Shown piece after piece: positions 1 through 9,100 of a DNA stretch of 64,000 nt. How positions within the stretch are numbered: the stretch's first letter is position 1; each line of letters starts with the position of its first letter. The stretch is from Streptomyces peucetius (GTDB taxonomy: Bacteria; Actinomycetota; Actinomycetes; Streptomycetales; Streptomycetaceae). A model generated the notes under the pieces. It was not told the DNA's origin. It saw only the letters and a program-made list of their open reading frames with translations, and did no database searches. The position numbers were made by a program, and so were the translations under genes. Location of the stretch: positions 868,001-932,000 of the forward strand of contig NZ_CP107567.1 in NCBI RefSeq assembly GCF_025854275.1, in the 5' to 3' direction.

Positions 1-1
1 G

Positions 2-982
2 CTGGCCCAGGACTACCCGGGTCGGGCCGAGATCGTCCTGGTCGACGACAACAGCGGGGACGGGACCGGGGAGCTCGCCCGGTCGCTCGCCGCACACCAC
101 GGGGGGCTGCCGCTGCGGCTGGTGACCCCCGGCGAGCCGGAGCCGGGCTGGACGGGGAAGCTGTGGGCCCTGCGGCACGGCATCGCCGTCGCGCGGGAAC
201 GCGGCCCCGAGTTCCTGCTGCTGACCGACGCCGACATCGCGCACGCGCCCGACAGCCTGCGGGAACTGGTGGCGGCCGCGCGGACCGGCGGCCTCGATCT
301 CGTGTCCCAGATGGCGCGGCTGCGGGTGGCGAGCGGCTGGGAGCGGCTGGTCGTACCGGCGTTCGTCTACTTCTTCTCCCAGCTCTATCCGTTCCGCTGG
401 ATCAACAGGGGCGGTTCGAGGACCGCCGCGGCCGCCGGAGGCTGTGTGCTGCTGCGTGCCGACACGGCGGCGCGGGCCCGCGTCCCGGACTCGATCCGTC
501 AGGCGGTGATCGACGACGTCTCGCTGGCGCGGGCCGTGCGCCGTGCGGGGGGCACGATCTGGCTCGGGCTCGCCGACCGGGTCGAGAGCGTACGTCCGTA
601 TCCGAGGCTGGCGGACCTGTGGCAGATGGTTTCGCGCAGCGCCTACGCGCAGTTGCGTCACAGCCCGCCGGTGCTCGTGGCGACCGTCGCGGGGCTGGCG
701 CTGGTCTATCTCGCCCCGCCGGTGGCACTCGCGGCCGGACTGCTCACGCACGACCCGGCGGCAGCCTGGATCGGGGCGGCGGCCTGGGCGGTGATGACGG
801 GGACGTACCTGCCGGTGCTGCGTTACTACCGGCAGCCGAGGCTGCTGGCGCTCACGCTGCCCTTCACGGCGGTGCTGTACCTGCTGATGACGGTCGACTC
901 GGCGGTGCGGCACTACCGGGGGCGGGGCACGGCATGGAAGGGCCGCACGTATGCGCGGCCGGAGGTCGCGGGCGACGCCTGA
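2..982 (+). CDS. HpnB-like family 2 glycosyltransferase, 5' end cut by the window
   Basis: The gene is open from the first bases, so the start codon lies outside the window; 326 residues are visible. The first part is a GT-A fold: VDDNSGDGT (nucleotide-sugar loop), LTDADIAH (the DxD-type metal motif) and a later AVIDDVSLARA segment with the likely catalytic acidic pair. The middle part (LVVPAFVYFFSQLYPF, AAAAGG, WLGLADRVESVRPY) closely resembles the hopene-associated HpnB family as I remember it. Two or three hydrophobic segments near the C-terminus suggest membrane attachment. It would transfer a sugar to a lipid or polyprenoid acceptor at the cytoplasmic face of the membrane. The family match rests on motif recognition; the acceptor is unknown, and no hopanoid or carotenoid genes are visible in this window. 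Confidence 0.8.
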   Translation: MAQDYPGRAEIVLVDDNSGDGTGELARSLAAHHGGLPLRLVTPGEPEPGWTGKLWALRHGIAVARERGPEFLLLTDADIAHAPDSLRELVAAARTGGLDLVSQMARLRVASGWERLVVPAFVYFFSQLYPFRWINRGGSRTAAAAGGCVLLRADTAARARVPDSIRQAVIDDVSLARAVRRAGGTIWLGLADRVESVRPYPRLADLWQMVSRSAYAQLRHSPPVLVATVAGLALVYLAPPVALAAGLLTHDPAAAWIGAAAWAVMTGTYLPVLRYYRQPRLLALTLPFTAVLYLLMTVDSAVRHYRGRGTAWKGRTYARPEVAGDA

Positions 983-1017
983 GACCGTCCGGCCCGTGCC
1001 GCGCGGGACCGTCCGGC

Positions 1018-1041
1018 CCCCGCCGCGTGCGCGCGGCGGGG
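1018..1041. terminator. Bidirectional terminator hairpin
   Basis: A perfect 10-bp stem, CCCCGCCGCG paired with CGCGGCGGGG, with a 4-nt loop. It sits between the convergent glycosyltransferase and TerA-like genes, so it can end transcripts from both sides. There is no T-run, as is usual in streptomycetes. Confidence 0.6.
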
Positions 1042-1064
1042 CGGGCAGGGGCGAGCAGGGGGCG

Positions 1065-2312
1065 TCACTTGCGGCCGGGGGTCCAGTTCATGCCCCAGCC
1101 GTAGGCCTGGTCGACGGTGCGCTGCGGGCTCACGCCGCGCTGCGGGACGAGGAAGCGGGCCTCGCGCTGGACGACGAGGTCGGAGCCGGTGTTGGTGATC
1201 AGCGCGAGGGCGCAGACCGTGGAGGGGACGGTGCACTCGCCGAGGGAGAAGTCGATCGCCGCGCCGTGCTGCGGCTGCAGGGTCACGGTCGCGTCGAGGT
1301 CGGCGAAGCTGCGGGCGCCTTCGTAGATGGTCACGAAGATGACGACGCGGCGGATGTCCTGCCGGTGGTCGAGGTTGACGGTGAGGTTCTCGCCCGGCGT
1401 GCCACCTGTGCGGTCGTCCCCGTCGAGATGGATGAACGGGGGCCGGTCCAGAGCCCCGAAGGCGTTGCCGAGTGCCTGCACCACGCCCTTGCGGCCGTCG
1501 GAGAGTTCGTACAGCGCGCAGAGGTCGAGGTCGAGGTCCCCGTGCATGGCGACGGCGCGCCCGAGTTTGGCGCCCCAGCCCTGGAACTGCTTGCGCACCC
1601 GCCAGTTGAGGTTGACCCGCATCGCGCCGGACGTGCCGCCCTGCTTGGTGAGGGAGACGGTGGGCGCCTCCTTCGTCAGCGTCACCTTGGTGAGACGTAC
1701 CGGAGACGGTGGTGCGGCGGGCGCCACCGGGGCAGCAGGGGCTGTGGGTGCGGGAGCCGGGGCGGTGGGCGCCGGGGCCGCTTGCTGCGGTTCGTCGACC
1801 GTGATGCCGAAGTCGGTCGCGAGGCCCTCGAGTCCGGTCCCGTAGCCCTGTCCGACCGCGCGGAACTTCCAGGCGCCCTGACGCCGGTAGAGCTCGCCGA
1901 GCACGAAGGCCGTCTCGACCGTGGCGTCCTGGCTGTCGTAGCGGGCGATCTCGCCGCCCGAGGCGGCGTCGAGCACCCTGATGTGCAGGCCGGGCACCTG
2001 CCCGAAGGTGCCGCCGTCGACGGAGGCGGCCAGCACCACCCGCTCGATCGCGCTCTCGACCCGCTCGAGGTCGACCGCGACGACGTCGGTAACGGCGCCG
2101 TCCGCCGTCCGCTTGCCTTCGTGGCGCACCGCTCCGGACGCGTGCGCCGGCTGGTTGTAGAAGACGAAGTCGCTGTCGGAACGGATTTTTCCGGCCGCCA
2201 GCAGAAGTGCCGAGGCGTCGACGTCGGGCACCCCCGGCCCTGAGCGCCAGCCGAGCTCCACGCGGACGCTGCCCGCCGGTACCGGTGTGTTCGCTCCCTT
2301 AAGCATGGACAT
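1065..2312 (-). CDS. TerA-like tellurium-resistance/stress protein with two TerD domains
   Basis: About 415 residues. An N-terminal TerD fold (about 5-165, with [11 protein letters not shown] and [11 protein letters not shown]) is joined by a Pro/Ala-rich linker (about 165-205) to a second TerD-like domain (about 210-400, with [12 protein letters not shown] and HLDGDDRTG). The acidic runs match the calcium-binding sites of this family. TerD-family proteins act in tellurite, phage and envelope-stress resistance as a cytoplasmic complex at the membrane; the exact role is unknown. The end ([11 protein letters not shown]) is typical of actinobacterial TerA-like proteins. I chose the ATG at 2312 because GGGGG lies 5 nt upstream; an in-frame ATG at 2324 has no ribosome-binding site. 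No terB, terC or second terD gene is adjacent, so this is a lone member. Confidence 0.85.
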   Translation of the reverse strand: MSMLKGANTPVPAGSVRVELGWRSGPGVPDVDASALLLAAGKIRSDSDFVFYNQPAHASGAVRHEGKRTADGAVTDVVAVDLERVESAIERVVLAASVDGGTFGQVPGLHIRVLDAASGGEIARYDSQDATVETAFVLGELYRRQGAWKFRAVGQGYGTGLEGLATDFGITVDEPQQAAPAPTAPAPAPTAPAAPVAPAAPPSPVRLTKVTLTKEAPTVSLTKQGGTSGAMRVNLNWRVRKQFQGWGAKLGRAVAMHGDLDLDLCALYELSDGRKGVVQALGNAFGALDRPPFIHLDGDDRTGGTPGENLTVNLDHRQDIRRVVIFVTIYEGARSFADLDATVTLQPQHGAAIDFSLGECTVPSTVCALALITNTGSDLVVQREARFLVPQRGVSPQRTVDQAYGWGMNWTPGRK

Positions 2313-2462
2313 GCTCGCCCCCATCGCGATTCGGTGCCCGGAAGTTCGTTCGTCGTCAACCTATTCCGCATACGTCCGTCACCGAGGGGCCGACCCGTCG
2401 GTAACCCTTTCTCAGCTTGCCCTTTACACGATCACGAGACGCCAAGAGGCCCGATTCCCCCA

Positions 2463-2484
2463 GGTTCGCCCACATTAGCGAACC
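2463..2484. promoter_or_regulatory. Inverted repeat in the terA/DUF6643 divergent promoter region
   Basis: GGTTCGC and GCGAACC form a perfect 7-bp dyad around an 8-nt AT-richer spacer. It lies in the 249-bp region from which the TerA-like gene and the DUF6643 gene diverge, so it could be an operator for either. No regulator gene is adjacent. Confidence 0.35.
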
Positions 2485-2548
2485 GTGGTCACTCATAGCT
2501 GCCGAAACAACCCTCTTACCGGACTCCCCAACCAGCACATCGTGGGCT

Positions 2549-2554
2549 TAACTT
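2549..2554 (+). promoter_or_regulatory. -10 element for a leaderless DUF6643 transcript
   Basis: TAACTT ends 7 nt before the ATG at 2562, placing the transcription start at or next to the A of the start codon. There is no Shine-Dalgarno sequence before the gene. I see no convincing -35 box, so the promoter may need an activator or an alternative sigma factor. Confidence 0.5.
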
Positions 2555-2561
2555 ATGTGCC

Positions 2562-3014
2562 ATGACCTCCCCCCGCGCCACTTACGGCGGCGGTTACTAC
2601 TCCGCGCCGGCGTTTCCCGACACCCCGATCTACGACTCCCTGGTCGCGGAGCGGGGCACACCTCAGATCGCCCCGATCCGAGTGCCTGCCGCGTACGACA
2701 CCGGCAACAGCTATCTGCCGGCGCTGCCCGCGGCCCTACCCGCCCTCCCGGCGGCTCCTTCACCGTCCGCCCCCTCCTACGGCTACCCGCAGCAGATGCA
2801 GCAGCCCGTGCCGCTGCAGCAGGCGCCTGCTCCGTACATCCCGCAGCAGCCGGCCGCTCCCCGTGGCTACCCGGGTCCGCAGTACCAGTCCCAGCCGCAG
2901 CGCCCCGCGCCCACCGGGTACGAGGCCATGCGGCCCGCGGCGGCGCGCCCCGCTCCGGCGCCCGCGCCCTACGAGGATCCGTACAACCGCCCGTACCAGG
3001 GGCGGGGGTACTGA
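2562..3014 (+). CDS. DUF6643 family protein, Pro/Gln/Tyr-rich
   Basis: 150 residues without a recognisable enzymatic fold. The first 55 residues (TYGGGYYSA, DTPIYDSLVAERGTPQ, IRVPAAYDTGNSYLPAL) are the conserved DUF6643 core of streptomycetes. The remainder is disordered, rich in Pro, Ala, Gln and Tyr, and ends in PYNRPYQGRGY. There is no signal peptide or membrane segment. The function is not known. The ATG lacks a ribosome-binding site but sits 7 nt after a -10-like TAACTT, so translation is probably leaderless. The gene is divergent from the TerA-like gene and is likely monocistronic. Confidence 0.8.
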   Translation: MTSPRATYGGGYYSAPAFPDTPIYDSLVAERGTPQIAPIRVPAAYDTGNSYLPALPAALPALPAAPSPSAPSYGYPQQMQQPVPLQQAPAPYIPQQPAAPRGYPGPQYQSQPQRPAPTGYEAMRPAAARPAPAPAPYEDPYNRPYQGRGY

Positions 3015-3345
3015 GCCGCGACGACGCCGGTGACGGCGGCCCGCCCTCACAGTGCTCCGGCGCGGAGGTACGGACGGGCCGCCACCACGCCCTCCGCATG
3101 CGCCGTCACGCTCTCCCGCATGCACGACCGCCGAAGGCATCCGCCTCCTGACGTCCCGCACATGTCCGTCGGCGTGTCCCCCCGCCGGGAAAGTTTCCCC
3201 TGCCCGGGAACCCATCGTGGTGGCAGGCTCGTTGGACGGGGCGCGGAGACGGCTCTCCGGGGTGACGCCCCTCTCTCTTCGCGGCATTCGTGCCGTGCCG
3301 TCCCGTACCGGACAGTCACGGACACGGGAAAGGGGGTGCGGTCAC
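3015..3345. other. 331-bp intergenic stretch with a GGGAAAGTTTCCC dyad
   Basis: I see no convincing gene here. At 3187-3199 there is a perfect 13-bp palindrome, GGGAAA-G-TTTCCC, followed by CCCGGGAA. It may be an operator for the downstream membrane protein gene or part of the DUF6643 3' region. Confidence 0.4.
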
Positions 3346-3954
3346 GTGCGGGCCGCGGTCGGCATCTGGCGCTGGCGCCGCAATCCTCTGCGGCGTGCGA
3401 CCGATCTGTTCGAGGCATGGCTCGCGCTCGTCGCCGTCCTGCTCATCATCCTGACCGCCCCGGTCGCGGGCTGGATCACCGGCGCACTGGCCGAGGAGTC
3501 GCTGCGCCAGGCGATACGGGTCCAGCGGCTGCAGCGCCATGTCACGACGGCCACGGTGCTCGGCGAGGCGACGCCGCACCGGCCCGCCGTCCTCGATCCG
3601 GAGACCGCCACGGCGAACGAGCGGCGCACACTGGTCGAGGCGAAGTGGACCGCCCCGGACGGCAGTCGGCACACCGGCACCCTCCCGACCGCCCTCCCCT
3701 CGCCGCGCCCCGGCGAGACATTCCGCATCTGGACGGACAGTTCCGGCCGAACCGTGCCGCGCCCGTTGAGCCCTGCCTCCGCCGAGGTGCACGCCGCCCT
3801 CGCCGGAGTCGGCGCCGCACTGGCCTGGGGTCTGCTTCTCGAATGCGCCAGAAGGCTGGTCCTGTGGCGGCTCGTGCGCCGCAGACACGCGCAGCTGGAC
3901 CGGGCCTGGGCCGCCGTGGGGCCGGACTGGGGGCGGGCCGGAGCGGGAAGCTGA
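3346..3954 (+). CDS. Rv1733c-family membrane protein
   Basis: 202 residues. The opening VGIWRWRRNPLRRATDLFEAW is a basic cytoplasmic stretch typical of the actinobacterial Rv1733c family. It is followed by a membrane segment (about 25-47, LALVAVLLIILTAPVAGW), an extracytoplasmic domain of about 95 residues and a second membrane segment (about 146-166). The family was named from a mycobacterial dormancy antigen; its molecular function is unknown. GTG 3346 is preceded by GGGAAAGGGGG at a 9-nt spacing, which decides the start against a longer in-frame reading. It stands alone on the plus strand, 130 bp before the beta-helix/AAA+ gene. Confidence 0.75.
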   Translation: MRAAVGIWRWRRNPLRRATDLFEAWLALVAVLLIILTAPVAGWITGALAEESLRQAIRVQRLQRHVTTATVLGEATPHRPAVLDPETATANERRTLVEAKWTAPDGSRHTGTLPTALPSPRPGETFRIWTDSSGRTVPRPLSPASAEVHAALAGVGAALAWGLLLECARRLVLWRLVRRRHAQLDRAWAAVGPDWGRAGAGS

Positions 3955-4084
3955 CCTGCCACATCCCGTCAACTCCCGCACGGCTCGCGCGCTACGGTGG
4001 TGCGACCCCGTTCGGGGTTTCGGGACGCGTCCCCCTCAGAGGCGCGACGTTGTACGGATCACGAGGTGGGGGCAGAGCAGCACG

Positions 4085-6502
4085 ATGGCACAGGGCACGG
4101 TCCAGGTGACGCACACCGGTACCTCGCGGTGGCGGCGCCGCACAGGCGAGTACCCCTCTCTCGCCGCTGCTCTGGAGGCCGCCGGTGACGGCGACGTCCT
4201 GACCGTGGCCCCCGGCACCTACCGCGAGAATCTCGTCGTCCGGCGCGCGGTCACACTGCGCGGTCCCGAGGGCTCGGCCGGATCGGTGCGCATCGCGCCC
4301 GCCGACGGCGTGCCCCTGACCGTGCGGGCGTCCGCGACCGTACGGGACCTCCATCTGGAGGGACAGGACTCGGCCGCTCCGGCGCTGCTCGTCGAGGACG
4401 GCACGCCCGAGTTGACGGACCTGCGGATCGTCACCCGGTCCGCGGTCGGCCTCGAGGTGCGCGGCGCAGCCCGGCCCACCGTCCGCCGCTGCACGGTCGA
4501 CAATCCGGCGGGCGTCGGCATCGGTGTACTGGACGGCGCGGGCGGAGTGTTCGAGGAGTGCGAGGTGGTGTCCGCCGGCCAGTCCGGCGTGTCGGTGCAC
4601 TCGGGGGCGCATCCGCGGCTCGAGCGCTGCCGCGTGCACCATGCCTCCGGTGCGGGCCTGAGCGTCAGCGGCGAGGGCAGCGGCCTCGAGGCGATCGGCT
4701 GCGAGGTGTACGAGATCAAGGGCACCGGCGTCCAGATCGCGTCCCGCGCCGGGGCTCATCTGACCGACTCCTCCGTGCACCGCACCTCGGCCGACGGTGT
4801 CACGCTCGACACCGACGCGGTCCTCACGCTCTCCGACTGCGACATCCACGACATCCCGGAGAACGCGATCGATCTGCGGTCCCGTTCCGTGCTGACCCTC
4901 ACCCGCTCCACGGTGCGCCGCTTCGGCCGCAACGGCCTGTCGGTGTGGGACCCGGGGACCCGGGTGGACGCCAACCAGTGCGAGATCCACGACAGTACGG
5001 GCGACTACCCGGCTGTCTGGGTCAGTGACGGCGCGACGGCCGTCCTCGACTCCTGCCGGGTCCACGACGTGCCCGACGCGCTCTTCGTACTCGACCGCGG
5101 TTCGCGCGCCGACGTCGTCGACAGCGACCTCTCACAGGTCCGCAACACCGCGGTCTCGGTGAGCGACGGAGCCACGGCGCAGCTCGACGACTGCCGCATC
5201 CGCGAGGTCTCCACCGGTGCCTGGTTCCGTGACCACGGCAGCGGCGGCACGCTGAACGGCTGCACGGTCGACGCCGCGCAGACCGGTGTGATCGTCACCA
5301 AGGGCGCCGATCCCCTGATCGAGCGCTGCACGGTCACCTCGCCCGCCGAGGCCGGCTTCTATGTGTCGGCCGAGGGCCGTGGCACCTTCCGCGGCTGCCG
5401 GGTCTCGGGCAGCGGCGGCTACGGCTTCCATGTGATGGACGGCTGCCGTACGACTCTGACCCGCTGCCGCACCGAGCGGTGCGCCCGCGGTGGTTACGAA
5501 CTGGGCGAGGAGGAAGGCCCGGTCGTGGAGGACTGCACCAGCGACGAGAGCGGGATGGCGCGCCCGGGCGCGGAGCAGGCCACGGCCACCGTGACGGCGA
5601 CCAGGACCACCACGCCCGGACTGCTCTCCGCCGTCCCGGCTCAGAGTCCGCCGGCCCCGGCCGCGCCGCCCGTCCCCGAGCACGAGCCGGCCCGCAGCTC
5701 AGGGGCGGTCCTCGGCGAACTGGACGCCCTGGTGGGCCTGGACAGCGTCAAGCGCGAGGTCCGCACCCTCACCAACATGATCGAGGTCGGCCGGCGCCGC
5801 CAGGAGGCGGGACTCAAGGCCGCCTCCGTACGCCGCCATCTGGTCTTCACCGGCTCCCCCGGCACCGGCAAGACGACGGTCGCCCGGCTGTACGGCGAGA
5901 TCCTCGCCTCCCTCGGTGTGCTGGAGCGCGGGCATCTCGTGGAGGTCTCCCGGGTGGACCTGGTCGGTGAGCACATCGGCTCCACCGCGATCCGCACCCA
6001 GGAGGCGTTCGACCGGGCGCGCGGCGGTGTGCTGTTCATCGACGAGGCGTACGCCCTCTCGCCCGAGGACTCGGGGCGGGACTTCGGCAAGGAGGCCATC
6101 GACACCCTGGTGAAGCTGATGGAGGACCATCGCGACGCCGTCGTCGTCATCGTCGCCGGCTACACGGCGGAGATGGAGCGCTTCCTCGCCGTCAACCCCG
6201 GTGTCGCCTCCCGCTTCTCACGCACCATCACCTTCAGCGACTACGACCCCGAGGAGCTGCTGCGCATCGTCGAGCAGCAGGCGGAGGACCACGAGTACCG
6301 GCTCGCCCCGGGCACCGGCGAGGCTTTGCTGAAGTACTTCACGGCCCTGCCCAAGGGGCCCGCCTTCGGCAACGGCCGCACCGCGCGCCAGACGTTCGAG
6401 TCGATGGTGGAGCGGCACGCGGGGCGCGTCGCCGCGCTCGCGGAGATGAGCACCGACGACCTGACCCTGCTCTACGCCGACGATCTGCCCGAACTGCCCT
6501 GA
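4085..6502 (+). CDS. Parallel beta-helix / CbxX-type AAA+ ATPase fusion
   Basis: 805 residues in two modules. Residues 1 to about 480 form a right-handed parallel beta-helix of PbH1 repeats, seen as recurring units such as CTVDNPAGVGIGVLDGAG and CRVHHASGAGLSVSGEG with Cys/Asp-rich turns. A Pro/Ala linker (about 490-540) leads to an AAA+ domain of the CbxX/CfxQ (CbbX, SpoVK, EccA C-terminal) class: Walker A GSPGTGKTT near residue 589, Walker B VLFIDEAYAL near 648, and NPGVASRFSR with the likely arginine finger. I infer an ATP-driven remodelling machine whose beta-helix recognises a partner or surface; the substrate is unknown. There is no signal peptide, so it is cytosolic. Its 3' end overlaps the convergent membrane hydrolase gene by 31 bp. 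Confidence 0.85.
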   Translation: MAQGTVQVTHTGTSRWRRRTGEYPSLAAALEAAGDGDVLTVAPGTYRENLVVRRAVTLRGPEGSAGSVRIAPADGVPLTVRASATVRDLHLEGQDSAAPALLVEDGTPELTDLRIVTRSAVGLEVRGAARPTVRRCTVDNPAGVGIGVLDGAGGVFEECEVVSAGQSGVSVHSGAHPRLERCRVHHASGAGLSVSGEGSGLEAIGCEVYEIKGTGVQIASRAGAHLTDSSVHRTSADGVTLDTDAVLTLSDCDIHDIPENAIDLRSRSVLTLTRSTVRRFGRNGLSVWDPGTRVDANQCEIHDSTGDYPAVWVSDGATAVLDSCRVHDVPDALFVLDRGSRADVVDSDLSQVRNTAVSVSDGATAQLDDCRIREVSTGAWFRDHGSGGTLNGCTVDAAQTGVIVTKGADPLIERCTVTSPAEAGFYVSAEGRGTFRGCRVSGSGGYGFHVMDGCRTTLTRCRTERCARGGYELGEEEGPVVEDCTSDESGMARPGAEQATATVTATRTTTPGLLSAVPAQSPPAPAAPPVPEHEPARSSGAVLGELDALVGLDSVKREVRTLTNMIEVGRRRQEAGLKAASVRRHLVFTGSPGTGKTTVARLYGEILASLGVLERGHLVEVSRVDLVGEHIGSTAIRTQEAFDRARGGVLFIDEAYALSPEDSGRDFGKEAIDTLVKLMEDHRDAVVVIVAGYTAEMERFLAVNPGVASRFSRTITFSDYDPEELLRIVEQQAEDHEYRLAPGTGEALLKYFTALPKGPAFGNGRTARQTFESMVERHAGRVAALAEMSTDDLTLLYADDLPELP

Positions 6503-8916
6503 GCCTGCCGCGGCACGGTCGGGGTGAGCCGGTCCAGCAGCGCCGCCCGCTCCTCGGCGAACATCGGGTCGGCCTGGTAGCCGGAGTGCCCGAGGATCGG
6601 CTCCGGCAGCGGATGGCGCTGTGTACGCCCGTAGACGACGGGGTCCTTGAGCGCGTCCCGGTCGACGTCCGTCGGATCGTCGCAGCCGGCACCGGCGTGG
6701 ATCTGCTCGCCGGCGATCAGCATCGGTCCGCCGATCGGATCGGTGCGCCGCCACAGATTGCGCCAGCAGTCGAGCTCCCTGCTGAGTCCGAGCAGCGCCT
6801 TGGGCCCGAAGTACGCGGGGAACCAGCGTCCGTACAGGCGCTCCAGCGGTGATCCGTACGTCAGGAGCGCCACCCGGCGCCGGGTGGCCGTCGGCAGCTG
6901 CCACACGGCGGCCGCGGCGAGCACGCTGCCCTGCGAGTGGCCGGAGATCACGAGCCGGCCGCCGGTCCGTTCGGTCCACGTGCACATCCGCCAGGTCAGA
7001 TCGGGTACGGCCCGCTCGGCGTAGCAGGGCGGGGCGAAGGGGTGGGCGGCGCGCGGCCAGAAGGTGCCGACGTCCCAGAGGATGCCGATGGTGCGCCGGG
7101 CGGAGGCGTCGCGGTAGGCGCGGCGTCCCATGGTGACGAACAGTACGAAACCGAAGCCGACCAGCCAGGACCCCATCGCCTGCGCGGCACGGGCCGCCGG
7201 CTCGGCGAGCCCGCCGTCCGCGAAGGAACGGCCCGGAACCTCGCCGGTCAGCCAGGAACCGCCGACGGCCCCGGCGCCGAGCAGCAGGGTCGCGCCGGAG
7301 ACGACGCCCACCATCAGCGGTGCGACGTCGGTCAGGGCGGCGCGGGCGCGAGTGCTCGCGATCCGGCGGGTGCGCACCGCGTCGCGGCGGCCCTCGCCGG
7401 GGGTCCCGTCGAAGTACTCCGCCTCGACGCGCGGCGCGAGCCGGCGGGCGGCGAGCCAGGTCCGTGCGACGAGCACCAGGGCGGGCACCAGCAGCACCGC
7501 CAGCAGCACGGGGATGACGGATGCCTGCCAGCTCAGCAGCACGGGCGGCCCGGGTATGGCGCCCTCGCCGTCCATCCCGGGAGTTCCCGGCCCGTCGATC
7601 CAGTCGGCGACCCGCTGCGCCACCCCGCCGGTCATCACTCCGCCGAGGGCGCAGGCGAGCATGGCGACGGCCGGCCCGGCGAGTCCGTACAGCACGGTCC
7701 GGGGGTGGCGTGCGCGGCGGTGCAGGAGCCAGGCGGCGAGGGCGAGCGTGACGACGAGCCCGCCCTGGGCCAGGACGATGACACGGAAGGTGACCTCGCC
7801 GGGCAGGGTGGCACTCGATGCCCAGCCGGGGCGCGACCAGGAGGCGTAGAGCAGCGACAGGGCGAGCAGCACGAGGGCCGCGCCGGGCAGGCCGCGGACC
7901 GCGGCGCGGTCGAGGCGGGCGTCGACGCGCCGCTCGCTGCGGCCCCGGTGGCACACGACCCACAGCACGGCGGCCGCACCGGCGACGAGGGCCCCCTCCA
8001 GCAGCACGCCGCACGTCTTCAGCAGCGCGTCCTGCGCGGCGCGGTCGTGGCGGGCGGCGGCTCCGGCGACCGCGGCGGCGACGGTCAGGATGCCGGCGGC
8101 GGTGTGCGCGGCACGCAGCCGGGCGACGAGGCGGCGGCCGTACCAGAAGCCGGGCCTGCCCAGCGCGGACCGCACGGGCGGTGCCTCCGCCGGTGCCGCC
8201 GCCTGTACGGCGTCGCCGTCGTCGCCCACCGCTGCGCCGTCCTCGACCTCGTCCTCGTCGTCGTCGCCGTCGCCGTCGGCCTCCCCGGTCGGCGGGCGCT
8301 GCGCCTCGTACGCGCTCCAGGTCCGGTTGGACAGGTACCAGAGCAGCCCCACCAGCGCGGCGGGCACCGCCGACGCGAGTGCCAGGCGGCGTCCCGGCTG
8401 CGACCACCAGCCACCCTGCGCGGCGGACATGAAGCCCAGCCAGGACCGCTCGCCGCTACAGGCGGCCGACCCGGCGCACTGCCAGGCCAGCAGGTCGAGC
8501 GCGACCTCGCAGGCGGCCGCCGTCAGCAGCACGGTCAGACTCAGGGCGACCAGGCGCACCAGTGCCCCGTAGAACCGGGTCGTCCGGCGCATCCCGGCGG
8601 CCCGGGGCCTCATCCAGTGGGCGAGGTTGACGACCATGAACGGGAGCAGCAGCAGCCACAGGGCCCGGGCGCCGTTGCCCGAGGTGAGGTTGGACCAGCA
8701 GTACGCCTCGGGGATGGGACGGTCGCGGTACGCGTCGGGGTCGCTCTCCGCCCGGGCGTCGTCGGTGCGGCGGTACACGGCGGCCTTCTCGTCGCCCGTC
8801 ATCCGCACCGTACGGGGATCGCCCAGCATGTCCTGCGGGGTGGCGCCGCCGACGCCGTGGACGAGCAGCTCGAGTGCGGGTCCGCCGCTGCGCGGCGCCC
8901 GGGTCGCAGGGGACAC
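6472..8916 (-). CDS. Large integral membrane protein with a split alpha/beta-hydrolase signature
   Basis: 814 residues. The N-terminus carries LELLVHGVGG (His20-Gly21, the oxyanion-hole strand of alpha/beta hydrolases). At least eight hydrophobic segments follow, interrupted by an acidic Asp/Glu loop (about 210-235). A classical nucleophile elbow, ISGHSQGSV, appears only near residue 660, and a possible catalytic His lies in LGHSGYQADP near 777. Thus the membrane region is inserted between two parts of one hydrolase fold. A lipase or esterase acting at the membrane is the natural guess; the substrate is unknown. The start is GTG 8916 with GAGAGGAAG 8 nt upstream; an in-frame TTG at 8940 has no such site. 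It is convergent with the beta-helix/AAA+ gene and divergent from the DeoR regulator. Confidence 0.75.
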   Translation of the reverse strand: MSPATRAPRSGGPALELLVHGVGGATPQDMLGDPRTVRMTGDEKAAVYRRTDDARAESDPDAYRDRPIPEAYCWSNLTSGNGARALWLLLLPFMVVNLAHWMRPRAAGMRRTTRFYGALVRLVALSLTVLLTAAACEVALDLLAWQCAGSAACSGERSWLGFMSAAQGGWWSQPGRRLALASAVPAALVGLLWYLSNRTWSAYEAQRPPTGEADGDGDDDEDEVEDGAAVGDDGDAVQAAAPAEAPPVRSALGRPGFWYGRRLVARLRAAHTAAGILTVAAAVAGAAARHDRAAQDALLKTCGVLLEGALVAGAAAVLWVVCHRGRSERRVDARLDRAAVRGLPGAALVLLALSLLYASWSRPGWASSATLPGEVTFRVIVLAQGGLVVTLALAAWLLHRRARHPRTVLYGLAGPAVAMLACALGGVMTGGVAQRVADWIDGPGTPGMDGEGAIPGPPVLLSWQASVIPVLLAVLLVPALVLVARTWLAARRLAPRVEAEYFDGTPGEGRRDAVRTRRIASTRARAALTDVAPLMVGVVSGATLLLGAGAVGGSWLTGEVPGRSFADGGLAEPAARAAQAMGSWLVGFGFVLFVTMGRRAYRDASARRTIGILWDVGTFWPRAAHPFAPPCYAERAVPDLTWRMCTWTERTGGRLVISGHSQGSVLAAAAVWQLPTATRRRVALLTYGSPLERLYGRWFPAYFGPKALLGLSRELDCWRNLWRRTDPIGGPMLIAGEQIHAGAGCDDPTDVDRDALKDPVVYGRTQRHPLPEPILGHSGYQADPMFAEERAALLDRLTPTVPRQAQGSSGRSSA

Positions 8917-9100
8917 TGCGGTGACTTCCTCTCTCGGCAACGATGGCGACAGAATCGTGGATCGAGGCAGCTCGCCGCACCGCTCTCACGGAATCTCCCC
9001 GAGCCCGGCGGGCAATACGCGTGCGAGGATGAGAAGCCTCGGTCACGCACCCGCAGACGGCGTGGCCGGCATCCGACAACGGGAAGGACCGGCCCCGGCG

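Noticed and set aside
951..1236. Extra gene between the glycosyltransferase and TerA-like genes
   Set aside because: The space holds a terminator hairpin and no ribosome-binding site.
951..2243. Long plus-strand frame opposite the TerA-like gene
   Set aside because: Its translation is Arg/Gly/Val-rich without domains, while the minus strand gives a clear TerD protein.
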